A stretch of DNA of 8,648 nt from Ruminococcaceae bacterium UBA5396 (lineage in GTDB: Bacteria; Bacillota; Clostridia; Oscillospirales; Acutalibacteraceae): assembly GCA_002410715.1 (NCBI GenBank), contig DHOG01000171.1:1840-10487 (forward strand), in the 5' to 3' direction. The translations under genes and the position numbers were made by a program. The notes under the pieces are model-generated. The model was not told where the DNA came from and searched no databases. It saw only the letters and a program-made list of their open reading frames with translations. Shown piece after piece: positions 6,894-8,648 of this stretch; within the stretch, counting starts at the first letter, position 1; each line of letters opens with the position of its first letter.

Positions 6894-7316
6894 ATGAAAC
6901 GGGTTTTGACTTATGGTACATTCGATATGCTTCATGAAGGGCATGTCAATTTACTAAGAAGAGCCAAGGCATTGGGTGATTATCTGGTGGTCGGGTTGTC
7001 CACAGATGAATTTAATGATATTAAGAATAAGCAGTCGTTTTTCGCTTATGAGAAACGCAAGTTGATTTTGGAATCCATACGTTATGTAGATCTGGTAATA
7101 CCAGAGGAGACATGGGAACAAAAAGTCAGTGACATACAAAAATATAATATCGATACGGTTGTTATGGGCAGTGATTGGCAGGGCAGCGACCGATTTGAGT
7201 ACCTCAGAAAATATGTGCAGCTTATCTACCTGCCGCGCACGAAAGGTATATCTACAACAAAAATAAAACGCAGTTGTGGTCAGCTTCTTTCTATAGTTGG
7301 CGGGAAGAAAGGTTAG
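6894..7316 (+). CDS. tagD: Glycerol-3-phosphate cytidylyltransferase (CDP-glycerol synthase)
   Basis: A 140-residue soluble enzyme that makes CDP-glycerol and pyrophosphate from CTP and sn-glycerol 3-phosphate, the donor used by both upstream transferases. Nearly the whole protein matches the TagD pattern: YGTFDMLHEGH with the HxGH nucleotide-binding signature at 14-17; GDYLVVGLSTDEFN at 28-41; K44 and K46; YEKRKLILESIRYVD at 52-66; W74; VVMGSDW at 89-95; and the CTP-binding RTKGISTT at 115-122. It is about 10 residues longer than Bacillus TagD because of a C-terminal tail (SIVGGKKG). The start follows a run of five G at 6880-6884, spaced by 9 bases, and the gene lies 14 bases after the previous stop, so it is the third gene of the operon. 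Related adenylyltransferase-fold enzymes for other alcohols exist, but the close match and the neighbours favour glycerol 3-phosphate. Confidence 0.95.
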   Translation: MKRVLTYGTFDMLHEGHVNLLRRAKALGDYLVVGLSTDEFNDIKNKQSFFAYEKRKLILESIRYVDLVIPEETWEQKVSDIQKYNIDTVVMGSDWQGSDRFEYLRKYVQLIYLPRTKGISTTKIKRSCGQLLSIVGGKKG

Positions 7317-7405
7317 AAAATATGCGCTACGATATTGATTTAAAGCAAATGGATATCGTGTGAAATCACTGTAAATTGATACTATACAGACCAAAAGAAA
7401 ACGAT

Positions 7406-7446
7406 AAAATGCCGATGCCGATTATTTAATTGACATCGGCATTTTT
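7406..7446 (+). terminator. Rho-independent terminator of the glycerol-phosphate operon
   Basis: A 12 bp stem pairs 7406-7417 with 7434-7445 and ends in a T-run (7442-7446). Because GCCGAT occurs twice in the left arm, an alternative 8 bp stem (7415-7422 with 7435-7442) with a tighter loop is also possible. It lies 90 bases after the tagD stop. Confidence 0.8.
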
Positions 7447-7518
7447 ATCCTCAGCCATGGTTTTATGATTAATTGTTTATATTTTGGAATAATAATGGAG
7501 TGAAAGGCTTGAATCTGG

Positions 7519-7532
7519 AAAGGATGTGAGGG
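7519..7532 (+). promoter_or_regulatory. Ribosome binding region deciding a TTG start
   Basis: AAAGGA at 7519-7524 is 9 bases before the TTG at 7534, a normal spacing. A second purine run, GAGGG at 7528-7532, is too close to that TTG and too far from the in-frame ATG at 7555. An in-frame TGA at 7510 rules out starts further upstream. Confidence 0.55.
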
Positions 7533-7533
7533 T

Positions 7534-7926
7534 TTGAATCATCACAGAGCAAAGATGTTCTGGATTATAGGACTGATAATTACGGCAATTTCGCTGGGAC
7601 TGTTGTGGTTTGGCGTAAGAATGATTCTAGAGCAATCCTTAGATATGCAAAATATATTTGCGTATATATTGATGTCTATTACATTTGGAGGCCTCGCGGG
7701 AGCTTTTTATGCATTGGAGATGAAAGCTGCATTTACGTTATTTGTCACTGGTTTGATTGTAGGCTACTTCTCAATGTTTTGGAAGTTTATTGTCGGAATG
7801 GACGGTTGGGGTGATCTAACCGGTGTACTGTCTCTATTTATTTACGCGGGAATTGGCTTAGCCGTCGGTCTCATCGTTCAGCTAATTTGGTATATTATAC
7901 GAAGGATAAGAAACAAAGATTATTAA
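7534..7926 (+). CDS. Small four-helix membrane protein of unknown function
   Basis: The product is 130 residues, or 123 if the ATG at 7555 is used instead of TTG. I do not recognise the family. Four hydrophobic segments are clear: about 8-28, 41-61, 65-86 and 96-122. The first loop holds a short acidic-polar stretch (LEQSLDMQN), and a Gly-rich GMDGWGDL loop precedes the last helix. The tail RRIRNKDY is basic and the N-terminus holds NHHRAK, so by the positive-inside rule both ends should be cytoplasmic. No catalytic motif or signal peptide is seen. It has its own start region after the operon terminator and converges with the minus-strand surface protein gene. No obvious strong promoter was found in 7447-7518. 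A link to the envelope operon is only positional. Confidence 0.75.
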   Translation: MNHHRAKMFWIIGLIITAISLGLLWFGVRMILEQSLDMQNIFAYILMSITFGGLAGAFYALEMKAAFTLFVTGLIVGYFSMFWKFIVGMDGWGDLTGVLSLFIYAGIGLAVGLIVQLIWYIIRRIRNKDY

Positions 7927-7935
7927 CTGATAACT

Positions 7936-7976
7936 AAAAAACACACTTCCTAAACCTAATGGTACAGGAAGTGTGT
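7936..7976 (-). terminator. Rho-independent terminator of the minus-strand surface protein gene
   Basis: A perfect 11 bp stem pairs 7941-7951 with 7966-7976 around a 14-base loop. Read on the minus strand it is followed by a T-run (the complement of the A-run at 7936-7940). On the plus strand, A residues follow the stem before TTTT, so it would stop plus-strand transcription from the small membrane protein gene less well, although the stem is shared between the two convergent genes. Confidence 0.85.
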
Positions 7977-8007
7977 AAAAATTTTAAAACTGATTTTGGT
8001 GTGCCGC

Positions 8008-8648
8008 TTAGTTGTCTTCTTTTTCTGACTTGTTAAGAAGTGATCCAAGTGATACACCCCTGTCGGCAGCAGCATCGGCATTTTCAGAAGAAACGATATC
8101 ATGTTCATACATATCGCTGTCAGCATAACCCGATGTAGGATCAAAGCCATTAACGAAATCTGCCTCTCCTGCGGGTTTACGAAGAAAGAAGAAATACAGA
8201 AGAGTACCCGCACCGCCAAGCATTAAAACACCGAATGAAATCAATCCGATTGCAAGCAATGGTACACCCGTTCCGGAGCGAAACCCGACAGGGGTTTCAA
8301 ATCCGAGTATAACAACAGAGGAAACATGATTGGTGTTAAATATTAACACTCCATCTTTAACTGTAGTTTCATACAGGTGTGTGATGCCGTTTTTGTCAAA
8401 TGAGGCAGCAGAAATCATGTACTTTGAGGATTTCTTCATACTTTTAGGGATCGGAAGCTCAATGGTAACTTCGGAGCTCGGAAGATCAACAGGCGTGTCA
8501 ATTTTTAAGGAATTATTTATAATATGCATTGATAAGTCAACAGGTATACGTAATGTGTCTTCCGCATGAAACAGGCTGTATTTAGATTTTCCGCTGATGG
8601 CTGCTGAAATATGTTGATCCGTAATATCCATCGAGGAGCTTTGCACCA
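8008..8648 (-). CDS. Membrane-anchored surface protein, C-terminal part (5' end outside window)
   Basis: The frame is open to the right edge, so only the last 212 residues or so are seen; the GTG at 8646 is not necessarily a start. Residues are numbered from the right edge. About 1-117 are an extracellular-type region of beta-strand character. Its LIFNTNHVSSVVILGF (101-116) resembles the end of small beta-sandwich domains common in clostridial surface proteins, where a short FxTxHxSxxVI motif closes the domain. A single transmembrane helix lies at about 128-154, followed by FLRK as a stop-transfer signal. A cytoplasmic tail of about 57 residues, rich in acidic and small residues, follows. There is no LPXTG sortase motif, so it is anchored by its helix. 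The upstream domains, signal peptide and true function are not visible. Its terminator lies downstream at 7936-7976. Confidence 0.82.
   Translation of the reverse strand, partial: VQSSSMDITDQHISAAISGKSKYSLFHAEDTLRIPVDLSMHIINNSLKIDTPVDLPSSEVTIELPIPKSMKKSSKYMISAASFDKNGITHLYETTVKDGVLIFNTNHVSSVVILGFETPVGFRSGTGVPLLAIGLISFGVLMLGGAGTLLYFFFLRKPAGEADFVNGFDPTSGYADSDMYEHDIVSSENADAAADRGVSLGSLLNKSEKEDN

Noticed and set aside
6954..7394. A 146-residue minus-strand open frame across tagD.
   Set aside because: The plus strand encodes an unmistakable TagD with all catalytic motifs; the minus frame has none.
1..8648. CRISPR arrays, tRNA or rRNA genes, insertion sequences and toxin-antitoxin or phage-defence genes.
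   Set aside because: I looked for repeated spacers, cloverleaf-like segments, terminal inverted repeats with transposase frames and typical defence domains, and saw none.

Overview
The window looks like a low-to-moderate GC Gram-positive anaerobe of the class Clostridia; an Oscillospiraceae/Ruminococcaceae-like member is my best guess. The reasons are a sodium-pumping decarboxylase subunit, a clostridial-type UvrD/PcrA helicase with a long N-terminus, a Cys-rich protein of a type I associate with spore-forming Clostridia, CDP-glycerol polymer genes, strong AGGAGG-like ribosome binding sites and U-tract terminators. This placement is inferred from protein style only.

Layout: bases 2-418 are the 3' end of a sodium-translocating decarboxylase beta subunit, closed by a textbook terminator. 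A short spacer with an extended -10 promoter leads into a complete UvrD/PcrA-type DNA helicase (657-3140). A separate Cys-rich protein of unknown function follows (3271-4092), ending at a long hairpin. About 330 bases without a gene (4093-4419) hold that hairpin, two good tandem sigma-A-type promoters and a leader with a small palindrome. They drive a tight three-gene operon (4420-7316): two divergent CDP-glycerol glycerophosphotransferases and a glycerol-3-phosphate cytidylyltransferase (TagD). A terminator follows, then a small four-helix membrane protein that starts at TTG (7534-7926). The right edge is the 3' part of a minus-strand, membrane-anchored surface protein (8008-8648, 5' end outside the window), with its own terminator lying between the two convergent genes.

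How the genes work together: only the three-gene operon is a clear pathway unit. TagD makes CDP-glycerol from CTP and glycerol 3-phosphate, and the two transferases would use it to place glycerol phosphate on a cell-envelope acceptor, as in a teichoic-acid-like polymer or a glycerol-phosphate-decorated glycan. The acceptor, the lipid-linked primer enzymes and the exporter are not in the window. The operon is visibly richer in A+T than uvrD and is bounded by hairpins, so it may be an acquired module. The decarboxylase end, the helicase and the Cys-rich gene look like independent units. I did not find an RNA gene, CRISPR array, insertion sequence or complete novel defence system.
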